Shown piece by piece: positions 40,906 to 49,566 of a stretch of DNA of 64,000 bases (its first letter is position 1; each line of letters starts with the position of its first letter). Both the position numbers and the translations under genes were made by a program. The notes below the pieces were generated by a model. It ran no database searches and was not told where the DNA came from. It saw nothing but the letters and a program-made list of their open reading frames with translations. This DNA is from Arthrobacter_N sp051262515 (GTDB lineage Bacteria; Actinomycetota; Actinomycetes; Actinomycetales; Micrococcaceae), in contig NZ_JBIMER010000003.1 of assembly GCF_051262515.1 (NCBI RefSeq), positions 62,001 through 126,000 of the forward strand, written 5' to 3'.

Positions 40906-42213
40906 GTGAAGAACCTCAAGGTGGCCCTGCTCGGCTGCGGAAACGTGGGATCCCAAGTGGCCCGCATCCTGCTCGACGACGCGGACGAGCTCGCGGCGCG
41001 GACGGGCGCCCGACTGGTCCTGGAGGGGATCGCGGTCCGCGACACGGCCGCGCCCCGCGATGTGGAGCTGCCCAGCGGCCTCTTCACCACGGACGCGGAG
41101 ACGCTGATCGACGGCGCCGACGTCGTCATCGAGCTGATGGGTGGCCACGAGCCCGCAGGGACGCTGATCCGACGGGCCATCGCCGGCGGCGCCGCCGTCG
41201 TCAGCGGGAACAAGGCGCTGCTGGCACGCGACCTGCCCGAGCTTTCGGCGCTCGCGGACGAGGCGGGCGTGCAGCTCTCCTACGAGGCGGCGGTCGCCGG
41301 TGCCATCCCGATCCTGCGCCCCCTGCGCGACAGCCTCTCCGGCGACCGAGTGACCAAGGTGATGGGCATCGTCAACGGCACCACCAACTACATCCTCGAC
41401 GCGATGGACACCACGGGCGCCCAGTTCGCGGACGCGCTGGTCGAGGCCAAGGCACTGGGCTATGCCGAGGCGGACCCGACCGCCGACGTCGAGGGGCACG
41501 ACGCCGCCGCCAAGGCCGCCATCCTGGCCAGCCTTTCCTTCCACACCGCGTTCAACCTGTCCGACGTGCACTGCGAGGGCATCACCGCGGTGACCGCCGA
41601 CGACGTTAGGGCCGCCCGCCAAGCCGGCATGGTGATCAAGTTGCTGGCCATCGCGGAACGGATCGACGGAACCGATGGCGCGGACGGCATCGCCGTGCGC
41701 GTGCACCCGACCCTGCTGCCGCGCGAGCACCCCCTGGCCACGGTCCACGGCGCGTTCAACGCCGTGTTCGTCGAGGCGGAGAACGCCGGACAGCTGATGT
41801 TCTACGGACAGGGCGCGGGCGGCATGCCGACTGCGTCCGCCGTGGTGGGCGACGTCGTCAGCGCCGCCCGTCGCACCGTGGCCGGCGGCCCCGGCCGCAC
41901 CGAGAGGACGACGGGAAGCATGCGCGCCCTGCCCATCGACGAGATCCGCACCAGCTACAGCATCGGGCTGGAGGTCAGCGACGAAACCGGCGTCCTCGCG
42001 GCGATTGCCGGGATCTTCGCCGAGCGCGGCGTGTCCATCGAGACGATGCACCAGAAAACCCACGCGGACGCCGACGGCGAACCCGGCTACGCGACACTGC
42101 GCTTTGTGACGCACGTCGGCCGGGAATCCGCGCTGGCCGCGACCGTCGCCGACATCGGGCGCCTGCCCGTCGTCCGCGACATCACCTCCGTTCTCCGAGT
42201 CGAAGGAAACTAA
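40906..42213 (+). CDS. hom: Homoserine dehydrogenase
   Basis: A 435-residue monofunctional enzyme that reduces aspartate semialdehyde to homoserine, the branch point to threonine and methionine. It has a Rossmann NAD(P) motif LLGCGNVGS (residues 7-15), the catalytic core with GIVNGTTNYIL and AEADPTADVEG, and a C-terminal ACT domain (about 350-435; ETGVLAAIAGIFAERGVSIE) that mediates threonine feedback inhibition in relatives. The GTG at 40906 lies 7 nt after lysA. The thrC start follows the hom stop without a gap. Confidence 0.96.
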   Translation: MKNLKVALLGCGNVGSQVARILLDDADELAARTGARLVLEGIAVRDTAAPRDVELPSGLFTTDAETLIDGADVVIELMGGHEPAGTLIRRAIAGGAAVVSGNKALLARDLPELSALADEAGVQLSYEAAVAGAIPILRPLRDSLSGDRVTKVMGIVNGTTNYILDAMDTTGAQFADALVEAKALGYAEADPTADVEGHDAAAKAAILASLSFHTAFNLSDVHCEGITAVTADDVRAARQAGMVIKLLAIAERIDGTDGADGIAVRVHPTLLPREHPLATVHGAFNAVFVEAENAGQLMFYGQGAGGMPTASAVVGDVVSAARRTVAGGPGRTERTTGSMRALPIDEIRTSYSIGLEVSDETGVLAAIAGIFAERGVSIETMHQKTHADADGEPGYATLRFVTHVGRESALAATVADIGRLPVVRDITSVLRVEGN

Positions 42214-43314
42214 GTGGCCCACCAGTGGCGCGGTGTCATCCGCGAATATTCCGACCGCCTGCCCGTCTCCGAGTCCACCCGGGTGATCACCTTGGGGGAG
42301 GGCGGCACGCCGCTCGTTCCCGCCCCGGCGCTCTCCGAACTCACGGGCTGCGAGGTGTACCTCAAGGTGGAGGGGATGAATCCCACCGGATCCTTCAAGG
42401 ACCGCGGGATGACCATGGCCATCACGGCCGCCGTAGAGGCCGGCGCCAAGGCCGTGGTGTGCGCGTCCACGGGCAACACCTCCGCCTCTGCGGCCGCCTA
42501 CGCCACCCAGGCGGGCCTGACCTGCGCGGTCCTGGTTCCGGACGGCAAGATCGCCATGGGCAAGTTGTCCCAGGCCATTGCGCACGGCGCGGAACTGCTG
42601 CAGGTGGACGGCAACTTCGACAACTGCCTCGAGGTGGCCCGCAAGCTCAGCGAGAACTATCCCGTGTTCCTGGTGAACTCGGTGAACCCGGCACGCATCC
42701 AGGGGCAGAAGACCGCGGCCTTCGAGGTCGTCGACGCCCTCGGCGACGCCCCGGACCTGCACGTGCTCCCCGTCGGAAACGCGGGAAACATCACGGCCTA
42801 CTGGAAGGGCTACACGGAGTACGCGGCCCCCTTCGAGTCCGCGACCGCCGGCGAGCTGCCCGCGGTGGCCTCCAAGACCCCCGTCATGTGGGGCTTCCAG
42901 GCCGCGGGGTCGGCACCGCTGGTGGCCGGGCACCCGATCACCGAACCGGACACCATCGCCACCGCGATCCGCATCGGCAATCCGGCGTCCTGGGACCAGG
43001 CTATCGCCGCGCGCGACGAGTCCGGCGGCCTGATCGACGCCGTCACGGACGAGGAGATCCTCGAGGCGCACCGTTGGCTGTCCGCGCGGGAGGGTGTGTT
43101 CGTCGAACCCGCCTCCGCCGCGGGGGTCGCCGGCATCATCAAATATCACGCGCTGGGGAAGGTCGCGGCCGGGCAGCGGATCGTCATCACGGTCACCGGC
43201 CACGGGCTGAAGGATCCCCAGTGGGCACTGAGGAACGCGGACGGTTCCGACGTCGCGCCAACCAAGGTCGGGTTCGACGTCGTCTCCGTGGCCGACGCGC
43301 TCGGGCTCGGCTAG
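42214..43314 (+). CDS. thrC: Threonine synthase
   Basis: A 366-residue fold-type II PLP enzyme that converts O-phosphohomoserine to threonine. The PLP lysine lies in TGSFKDRGMT, the phosphate-binding Ser/Gly loop in ASTGNTSASAAAYA and the PLP phosphate loop in LPVGNAGNI. It is the short (class II-type, about 360 residue) actinobacterial form. The GTG follows the hom stop directly. thrB comes 11 nt later, so the order is hom-thrC-thrB. Confidence 0.96.
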   Translation: MAHQWRGVIREYSDRLPVSESTRVITLGEGGTPLVPAPALSELTGCEVYLKVEGMNPTGSFKDRGMTMAITAAVEAGAKAVVCASTGNTSASAAAYATQAGLTCAVLVPDGKIAMGKLSQAIAHGAELLQVDGNFDNCLEVARKLSENYPVFLVNSVNPARIQGQKTAAFEVVDALGDAPDLHVLPVGNAGNITAYWKGYTEYAAPFESATAGELPAVASKTPVMWGFQAAGSAPLVAGHPITEPDTIATAIRIGNPASWDQAIAARDESGGLIDAVTDEEILEAHRWLSAREGVFVEPASAAGVAGIIKYHALGKVAAGQRIVITVTGHGLKDPQWALRNADGSDVAPTKVGFDVVSVADALGLG

Positions 43315-43325
43315 GGGAGATGGCA

Positions 43326-44336
43326 ATGCGCGAGTACTCGTCCGGAGCAGTCGAGGCGCCCGGTCACGCCGGCACGCCGCGGATCGCCGCCGGCCAGTCC
43401 ATCACCGTGACGGTCCCGGCGACCACGGCGAACCTCGGACCGGGTTTCGACGCGCTCGGCATGGCCTTGGGGCTGCGGGACACGCTTCGTGTTCGCACGA
43501 CCGACGGCTCCGGTGTCCGGGTCGCGGTTACGGGCGAGGGGGCAAGCTTGCTTCCCAACGACGAGACGCACCTGATCGCGCGGATCATGCTGGAACGCTG
43601 GAGCGAACTCGGCGTGGCCCCCGCCGGGCTGGAGATCGAGGCGGAGAACGTTATTCCGCACGGCCGCGGGCTGGGTTCGTCGGCTGCTGCGGTCGTCTCC
43701 GCGCTCACCGCCGCGGACGCCCTTCTTCCCGCGTCCGTCCGGAATGCGCTGGACGCGGATGCGGTGTTTATCGGGGCCGCGCGGCACGAGGGCCACCCGG
43801 ACAACGTCGCGCCGGCGGTGTTCGGTGGCCTGACGCTCTCCCTTCAGGAGGAGGGACGCATCGAATCCATCCCCCTGGACCTCGACGAGGCGATCGTGCC
43901 CGTCGTCGCTGTCCCGGACGTGGAACTGTCGACCCAGCGCGCCCGGGGGTTGCTGCCGGCTTCCGTTCCGCATGCGCTGGCGGCCGCAAACGGCGCCCGT
44001 GTGGGGCTGCTCGTCAAGGCGCTGGCGGGCTCAACCCGGTGGCTCCTGTCCGGAACGGAGGACTTCCTGCACCAGGGATTCCGTGCCGAGGCCATGCCAC
44101 ACAGTGCTGCCCTGATCGCCGGACTCCGCGCACACGGCTTGGCCGCGGTGGTGTCCGGCGCCGGCCCCACGGTGCTGGTGCTCGCCGCCGGCGCCGACGA
44201 GGCCCGCCGTGCCGCCGAGCTCGTTTCCGGCATGGACACGTCGGCAGCCGGACCGCAGGGCGAAACCACGCCCGTCGAGTGGCGTGTCCTAATGCCCGGC
44301 GTTGACCGCGCGGGTGCTAAGCTGGAAGTGCACTAG
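43326..44336 (+). CDS. thrB: Homoserine kinase
   Basis: A 336-residue GHMP kinase that phosphorylates homoserine. The ATP-binding motif is HGRGLGSSAAAVVSAL near residues 115-130, with TVPATTANLGPGFDALG at the N-terminus and SGAGPTVLVL near the C-terminus. Two start codons lie 6 nt apart; the ATG at 43326 is better placed after GGGGAG than the ATG at 43320. The N-terminal extension of about 25 residues is slightly longer than usual. The last codons hold a likely rho promoter. Confidence 0.94.
   Translation: MREYSSGAVEAPGHAGTPRIAAGQSITVTVPATTANLGPGFDALGMALGLRDTLRVRTTDGSGVRVAVTGEGASLLPNDETHLIARIMLERWSELGVAPAGLEIEAENVIPHGRGLGSSAAAVVSALTAADALLPASVRNALDADAVFIGAARHEGHPDNVAPAVFGGLTLSLQEEGRIESIPLDLDEAIVPVVAVPDVELSTQRARGLLPASVPHALAAANGARVGLLVKALAGSTRWLLSGTEDFLHQGFRAEAMPHSAALIAGLRAHGLAAVVSGAGPTVLVLAAGADEARRAAELVSGMDTSAAGPQGETTPVEWRVLMPGVDRAGAKLEVH
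44315..44323 (+). promoter_or_regulatory. Likely rho promoter within thrB
   Basis: TGC-TAAGCT is an extended -10 (TGn-TAnnnT) inside the final codons of thrB. Transcription from about 44330 would give rho a leader of more than 300 nt. Confidence 0.5.
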
Positions 44337-44663
44337 CGGCCAACGAGTCGTGGCCCCCGAGTCCAGGACTTCCAAGCTCCTGACCTTTGGGCCCGACCAC
44401 CGCGGATCGTGCACTCCTGGGACAGCCAATCCGGTCGGTCCCGCGTGTCGATTTCAGTGGCTGGCCGCGTGCGGCTTCCAGACCGGCTGTTCCCCAATCA
44501 TCCCGAGGGATCGCACGGACAATCCAAAGTAAGCCAGACCGGCATCGGCGGTAGCATCTCCGCCGTGGTCGGCCGCCGGAACCGCTTCTGACGCGGATCA
44601 GGCGAGACAATGTTCCGCGAACCGTTCCGATACGGTTCGCCCGACGAGGGGGAAGGAACCTTC
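44337..44663 (+). other. Long leader region of rho
   Basis: Between thrB and rho 327 nt hold no credible gene. The plus-strand RNA is fairly C-rich and ends in a 9-bp hairpin, GCGAACCGT with ACGGTTCGC (44617-44640), 23 nt before the rho GTG. Many bacteria control rho by Rho-dependent termination in such a leader; that is an analogy, not shown here. Confidence 0.55.
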
Positions 44664-46763
44664 GTGACCGAAACCACCAGCCTGCCCGCAGGCGTGGAGA
44701 CCACCGACAACGAACCCAAGAGCAGCGGATTGGCGGGGCTCAAGCTCGCGCAACTCCAAGCCTTGGCGTCCCAGCTGGGTATCACCGGGGGATCGAGGAT
44801 GCGCAAGGGCGACCTCGTTGCCGCCATCTCGAACCACCAGCGCGGTGGCTCCGTCGCAGACCGCGACATGCAGACCAAGCAGGCACCGGTCTCCGAGTCC
44901 AAGGCGTCCGAGCCCAAGTCTCCCGCGGGCGATGCCCCGGCCCAGGAGGCGTCCGCCCAGGAGGACGGGTCCGCGGCGCGCGCGCCGCGGACCCGCAACC
45001 GCAACCGCCGGGCGAGCAGCGACGGCGTTGCCGCGCAGTCGGCGAACACGGACGCGTCCGAGACCCCGGAGGCAGCCGCCGCGGACCCTTCCACCGAGAC
45101 CGAGCAGCCGGCGGGATCGCGCCGCAGCCGCGGCAACCGCCGCGCCGAGGGCAACCAGGCGGAAGCCGCGTCCGGCGAGCCGGCGTCCCAGGAACAGGTC
45201 ACGCCCCAGGCCGCCGACGTCGAAGAGCGCCCCGAGCGCTCCGGCCGCAACCGCCGCAACCGCAATCGCCGCGAGGACCGAGACGGTGACAACCAGGACC
45301 AGCGCGACTCCGGCCAGCAGCGCGAGGCGCAGCGGGACTCCGGCCAGCAGCGCGAGGCGCAGCGGGACTCGGGCCAGCAGCGCGAGGCGCAGCGGGACTC
45401 GGGCCAGCAGCGCGAGGCGCAGCGGGACTCGGGCCAGCAGCGCGAGGCGCAGCGGGACTCCGACGGCCAGGACCGCGGCGGCCGCTCCAACCGGCGCGAG
45501 CGCAACCGCGACCGGAACGAGCGCAACGACCGCAACCGCAACGAGCGCAACGAGCGCCGCCGGGGCCGCGGCCGAAACCAGCCCGAGGTGGACGACACCG
45601 AGGTCACCGAGGACGATGTCCTGCTGCCCGTCGCCGGTATCCTCGACGTCCTGGAGAACTACGCGTTCGTCCGCACGTCCGGCTACCTACCGGGACAGAA
45701 CGACGTCTACGTCTCGCTCAACCAGGTCAAGAAGTACAACCTGCGCAAGGGCGACGCCGTCGTCGGCGCCATCCGCGCACCGCGCGACGGCGAGAACACC
45801 GCCAACCAGCGCCAGAAGTTCAACGCCCTGGTCCGCCTGACCAACATCAACGGCAAGCCGGCCGAGGACAACAAGGACCGGGTCGAGTTCAACAAGCTCG
45901 TGCCGCTCTACCCGTCCGAGCGCCTGCGCCTGGAGACCGAGTCGAAGAAGGTCGGACCGCGCGTCATCGACCTCGTCGCACCGATCGGCAAGGGCCAGCG
46001 CGGCCTGATCGTTTCCCCGCCAAAGGCCGGAAAGACGCTCATCCTGCAGTCCATCGCGAACGCGATCACCATCAACAACCCCGAGGTCCACCTCATGATG
46101 GTGCTGGTCGACGAACGTCCCGAGGAAGTCACGGACATGCAGCGCACGGTCAAGGGCGAGGTCATCGCCTCGACGTTCGACCGTCCAGCGGATGACCACA
46201 CCACGGTCGCCGAGCTCGCCATCGAGCGCGCCAAGCGCCTGGTGGAAATGGGCATGGACGTCGTGGTCCTGCTCGACTCGATGACCCGCCTGGGCCGGGC
46301 CTACAACCTGGCGGCTCCGGCCTCCGGCCGCATCCTCTCCGGCGGTGTCGACTCCTCGGCGCTGTACCCGCCGAAGCGCTTCTTCGGTGCCGCGCGCAAC
46401 ATCGAGAACGGCGGATCGCTGACCATTCTCGCCACGGCGCTGGTGGAGACCGGGTCCAAGATGGACGAGGTCATCTTCGAGGAGTTCAAGGGCACCGGCA
46501 ACATGGAGCTCCGGCTCTCGCGCCAGCTGGCCGACAAGCGCATCTTCCCGGCGGTGGACGTCAACGCGTCCGGAACCCGACGCGAGGAGAACCTGCTTTC
46601 CCCGGACGAAGTCAAGATCATGTGGCGCCTGCGCCGCGTGCTCTCCGGCCTCGACACGCAGCAGGCGCTCGAGCTGCTCACGGGCAAGATCCGCGAGACC
46701 CAGTCGAACGCGGAGTTCCTGATGCTGGTCAACAAGACCACCCTCGGCACCAAGAACGACTAG
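44664..46763 (+). CDS. rho: Transcription termination factor Rho
   Basis: A 699-residue hexameric RNA helicase. An N-terminal Rho_N helical domain (about 20-60; LKLAQLQALASQLGI) is followed by a disordered Arg/Asp/Gln/Asn-rich insertion of about 240 residues, the RNA-binding CSD (about 315-385; GILDVLENYAFVRTSGYLPG) and the ATPase core with P-loop PPKAGKT. The insertion, typical of actinobacterial Rho, includes five perfect copies of RDSGQQREAQ and runs of RNRNER. The GTG at 44664 has GGAAGGAA upstream; an ATG at 44610 would fall inside a hairpin-rich leader. Confidence 0.95.
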   Translation: MTETTSLPAGVETTDNEPKSSGLAGLKLAQLQALASQLGITGGSRMRKGDLVAAISNHQRGGSVADRDMQTKQAPVSESKASEPKSPAGDAPAQEASAQEDGSAARAPRTRNRNRRASSDGVAAQSANTDASETPEAAAADPSTETEQPAGSRRSRGNRRAEGNQAEAASGEPASQEQVTPQAADVEERPERSGRNRRNRNRREDRDGDNQDQRDSGQQREAQRDSGQQREAQRDSGQQREAQRDSGQQREAQRDSGQQREAQRDSDGQDRGGRSNRRERNRDRNERNDRNRNERNERRRGRGRNQPEVDDTEVTEDDVLLPVAGILDVLENYAFVRTSGYLPGQNDVYVSLNQVKKYNLRKGDAVVGAIRAPRDGENTANQRQKFNALVRLTNINGKPAEDNKDRVEFNKLVPLYPSERLRLETESKKVGPRVIDLVAPIGKGQRGLIVSPPKAGKTLILQSIANAITINNPEVHLMMVLVDERPEEVTDMQRTVKGEVIASTFDRPADDHTTVAELAIERAKRLVEMGMDVVVLLDSMTRLGRAYNLAAPASGRILSGGVDSSALYPPKRFFGAARNIENGGSLTILATALVETGSKMDEVIFEEFKGTGNMELRLSRQLADKRIFPAVDVNASGTRREENLLSPDEVKIMWRLRRVLSGLDTQQALELLTGKIRETQSNAEFLMLVNKTTLGTKND
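45303..45452 (+). repeat. rho: Five tandem 30-nt repeats inside rho
   Basis: Five in-frame copies of a 30-nt unit encode RDSGQQREAQ (Rho residues 214-263). Copies differ by at most a few bases, which points to recent expansion or continuing exchange. Copy number is expected to vary between strains without breaking the frame. Confidence 0.95.
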
Positions 46764-46773
46764 CTGTCCATAC

Positions 46774-46817
46774 GCCCGGTCCCGTCCCCGCCTCGTGCGG
46801 GCGACGGGCCGGGCTTT
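46774..46817 (+). terminator. Hairpin terminator after rho
   Basis: A long imperfect stem, GCCCGG-T-CCCGTC-CCCGC pairing with GCGGG-C-GACGGG-CCGGGC around a short loop, ends in TTT. It begins 10 nt after the rho stop and lies ahead of a TACACT box (46850-46855) for prfA. Confidence 0.65.
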
Positions 46818-46886
46818 GGCCGTTAAGGCGCCAACCCGGTGCCGTTCCCTACACTTGAACCAGCCGCAGCGAAAGAAGTAGACACC

Positions 46887-47969
46887 ATGTTCGAGTCCGT
46901 CCAGGGCCTGCTCGACGAGCACGCCGAACTCCAGCGCCGACTCAGCGACCCCGCCGTCTACCAGGACCAGGGGCTCGCCCGGAAGCTGGGACGCCGAAGC
47001 GCGCAGCTCAACGGCATCGTCGAGGCGCACCGGCGATGGCGCCAGATGCAGGAGGACCTCGAGGCGGCACGCACGATGGCCGATGAGGATCCGGAGTTCG
47101 CGGCCGAGGTCGAGGAACTCGAGGCGACCCTTCCGGCGGCCGAGGAGAAGCTGCGCAGGCTCCTCATCCCGCGGGACCCCAACGACTCTCGCAACGTCAT
47201 CCTCGAGGTCAAGGGCGGCGAAGGTGGGGACGAGGCCGCCCTGTTCGCCGCGGACCTCCTGCGCATGTACACGCGCTACGCGGAGACCAAGGGCTGGAAG
47301 ACGGAGATGATCTCCTACAACGAGTCGGACCTCGGCGGCTACAAGGACGCGCAGATGGCCATCAAGGGTTCGTCCAACGACCCGGCCGAGGGTGTGTTCG
47401 CGCACCTGAAGTTCGAGGGCGGCGTGCACCGGGTACAGCGCGTGCCGGTCACGGAGTCGCAGGGCCGCATCCACACGTCCGCCGCGGGCGTGCTGGTGCT
47501 CCCGGAGGTCGACGAGCCGGAGGAGGTCGACATCCACCAGAACGACCTGAAAATCGACGTCTACCGTTCCTCGGGGCCCGGCGGCCAGTCCGTCAACACC
47601 ACCGACTCGGCGGTGCGCATCACCCACCTCCCCACCGGGATCGTTGTGGCCATGCAGAACGAGAAGTCGCAGCTGCAAAACCGCGAGGCCGCCATGCGCG
47701 TCCTGCGTTCGCGACTGCTCGCCCACCAGCAGGAGATCATCGACGCCGAGAACTCCGAGGTGCGCAAGTCCCAGGTGCGCACCATGGACCGCTCGGAGCG
47801 CATCAGGACCTACAACTACCCGGAGAACCGGATCGCCGACCACCGCACGGGCTACAAGGCCTACAACCTCGACGCGGTCATGAACGGCGACATCGGAGCG
47901 GTCATCCAGTCCTGCATCGAGACCGACGAGCAGTCGCGGCTGGACGCGCTCGGTGACGACCAGAAGTAG
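46887..47969 (+). CDS. prfA: Peptide chain release factor 1
   Basis: A 360-residue class I release factor for UAA/UAG stop codons. The catalytic motif is GGQ in SSGPGGQSVN, and the decoding domain is of the RF1 type. The ATG at 46887 gives the standard start MFESVQGLLDEH; an upstream in-frame ATG is not needed. A TACACT -10 box lies about 31 nt before it. It is followed by prmC, whose product methylates the GGQ glutamine. Confidence 0.96.
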   Translation: MFESVQGLLDEHAELQRRLSDPAVYQDQGLARKLGRRSAQLNGIVEAHRRWRQMQEDLEAARTMADEDPEFAAEVEELEATLPAAEEKLRRLLIPRDPNDSRNVILEVKGGEGGDEAALFAADLLRMYTRYAETKGWKTEMISYNESDLGGYKDAQMAIKGSSNDPAEGVFAHLKFEGGVHRVQRVPVTESQGRIHTSAAGVLVLPEVDEPEEVDIHQNDLKIDVYRSSGPGGQSVNTTDSAVRITHLPTGIVVAMQNEKSQLQNREAAMRVLRSRLLAHQQEIIDAENSEVRKSQVRTMDRSERIRTYNYPENRIADHRTGYKAYNLDAVMNGDIGAVIQSCIETDEQSRLDALGDDQK

Positions 47970-47973
47970 CCCG

Positions 47974-48849
47974 ATGGAGGGTCCCGGCGCGCACGACGCC
48001 CCGGATCTCCAGACCGCCATCCGCCGGGCGTCGGCGCGGCTCGCGGCTGCGGGCGTTCCCTCGGCGCGCGTCGACGCCGAACTGCTGGCGGCGCACCTGC
48101 TCGGCGTCGGCCGCGGGCGCGTCGCCGCGCTTGCGCTCGGTGGAGCGCCCGTCCCCGCCGGGTACGACGAGCTGGTGGGCGAGAGGTGCCGGCGGCTGCC
48201 GCTGCAGCACCTGACCGGTACGGCCCACTTCAGGCACCTCGAGCTTTCCGTGGGACCGGGGGTTTTCGTTCCCCGGCCCGAGACCGAGATGCTGGCGCAG
48301 TTGGCCATCGACCGTGCCAGGGTCGTCCTGGCCGCCACGGGGCACGCCAGGATCGTGGACCTCGGCACGGGATCCGGCGCCATCGCCGCGGCCGTGGCGT
48401 CGGAGGTTCCCGGAACCACCGTCTATGCGGTGGAGCGAAGCCCCCTCGCGCTGGCTTGGGCCGAGCGCAATCTGTCCCCCCATGGCGTCCTCCTCGTGTC
48501 GGGGGACCTGCGCACCGCGCTGCCCGAACACGACGGCGCGTTCGACGTCGTGGTCAGCAACCCGCCGTACATTCCCGCCGGGGCCGTGCCCAACGAACCG
48601 GAGGCTCGCGAGCACGATCCGCACGAGGCGCTCTACGGCGGGGGGGCGGACGGCATGGACGTGCCCGCCGCCGTCGTACGGTCGGCCTCCCGACTGCTGG
48701 TTCCCGGCGGCTACGCCGCCATGGAACACGCCGAGGTGCAGGCCCCGGCCGTGGCCGGGCTGTTTGCCTCCGCGGGGTGCTGGACCGGTGTCACCGGGCA
48801 CCGGGACCTCGCGGGACGCGACCGGGCCACCTCGGCAACCAAGCTGTGA
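47974..48849 (+). CDS. prmC: Release factor glutamine methyltransferase
   Basis: A 291-residue SAM-dependent N5-glutamine methyltransferase that modifies the GGQ motif of release factors. It has an N-terminal helical domain, the SAM motif VDLGTGSGAIA and the catalytic NPPY in VVSNPPYIP. The ATG at 47974 sits just after prfA; a GTG at 47953 overlapping prfA by 17 nt is an alternative that adds seven residues. The prfA-prmC-tsaC order is widespread. Confidence 0.93.
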   Translation: MEGPGAHDAPDLQTAIRRASARLAAAGVPSARVDAELLAAHLLGVGRGRVAALALGGAPVPAGYDELVGERCRRLPLQHLTGTAHFRHLELSVGPGVFVPRPETEMLAQLAIDRARVVLAATGHARIVDLGTGSGAIAAAVASEVPGTTVYAVERSPLALAWAERNLSPHGVLLVSGDLRTALPEHDGAFDVVVSNPPYIPAGAVPNEPEAREHDPHEALYGGGADGMDVPAAVVRSASRLLVPGGYAAMEHAEVQAPAVAGLFASAGCWTGVTGHRDLAGRDRATSATKL

Positions 48850-48876
48850 CCGCGTTCGCATGGAAGAATAGGCACC

Positions 48877-49566
48877 GTGACTTCACGTTTTGATTGCCAG
48901 GACCCCACCGCCCGAAGCGCCGGACTGGAGGCTGCACGCGAGGCCATCGCGGCCAAGCAGTGCGTAGTGCTGCCCACGGATACGGTGTACGGCATTGCCG
49001 CAGACGCCTTTTCGCCGCAGGCGGTTGCCACTTTGCTGGCCGCCAAGGGCCGAGGGCGCAGCATGCCGCCGCCGGTGTTGATCCCCGGCCTGGCCACCCT
49101 GGACGGGCTGGCCGCGGACGTCTCGGAGGACGCGCGGAGGCTGGCGAACGAATTCTGGCCGGGCGCCCTGACGTTGATCCTGCATTCGCAGCCGTCGCTG
49201 ACGTGGGATCTGGGGGAGACGCGCGGAACCGTGGCGTTGCGGGTGCCCGACGATGAGTTGGCCCGCGAGATCCTTGACGCGACGGGCCCGCTGGCCGTCT
49301 CGTCCGCGAACCGGTCCGGACGCGCCGCGGCGTCGACCGCCGAGGACGCCGAGGAGCAACTGGCACAGTCGGTAGTGGTCTATCTGGACGACGGGGTCCG
49401 CCCGCGCGAGGGCGAGGCATTGGCCTCGACGATCGTGGACTGCACCGGGCGGACCCCGCGCGTGGTGCGTCAGGGCGCCTTGCCGCTGGAGGAACTGAGG
49501 AGGGTGGCTCCGGACACGCTCGGCCTCGGAGAGGAGCTCCCGGAGGAGCCGGCCCGCGACGCATGA
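48877..49566 (+). CDS. tsaC: L-threonylcarbamoyladenylate synthase
   Basis: A 229-residue Sua5/YciO/YrdC-family enzyme that makes threonylcarbamoyl-AMP for the t6A37 modification of ANN-decoding tRNAs. Core motifs are VVLPTDTVYGIAADA, KGRGRSMPPPVLI and SSANRSG. It is the short YrdC-only form, without the Sua5 C-terminal domain. The GTG at 48877 has no strong Shine-Dalgarno and follows prmC by 27 nt. Its stop overlaps the wecA start by 4 nt. Confidence 0.93.
   Translation: MTSRFDCQDPTARSAGLEAAREAIAAKQCVVLPTDTVYGIAADAFSPQAVATLLAAKGRGRSMPPPVLIPGLATLDGLAADVSEDARRLANEFWPGALTLILHSQPSLTWDLGETRGTVALRVPDDELAREILDATGPLAVSSANRSGRAAASTAEDAEEQLAQSVVVYLDDGVRPREGEALASTIVDCTGRTPRVVRQGALPLEELRRVAPDTLGLGEELPEEPARDA

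Noticed and set aside
45303..45452. CRISPR-like array
   Set aside because: The repeats are contiguous, in frame and without spacers; they are coding repeats in rho. No other regularly spaced repeats were seen.
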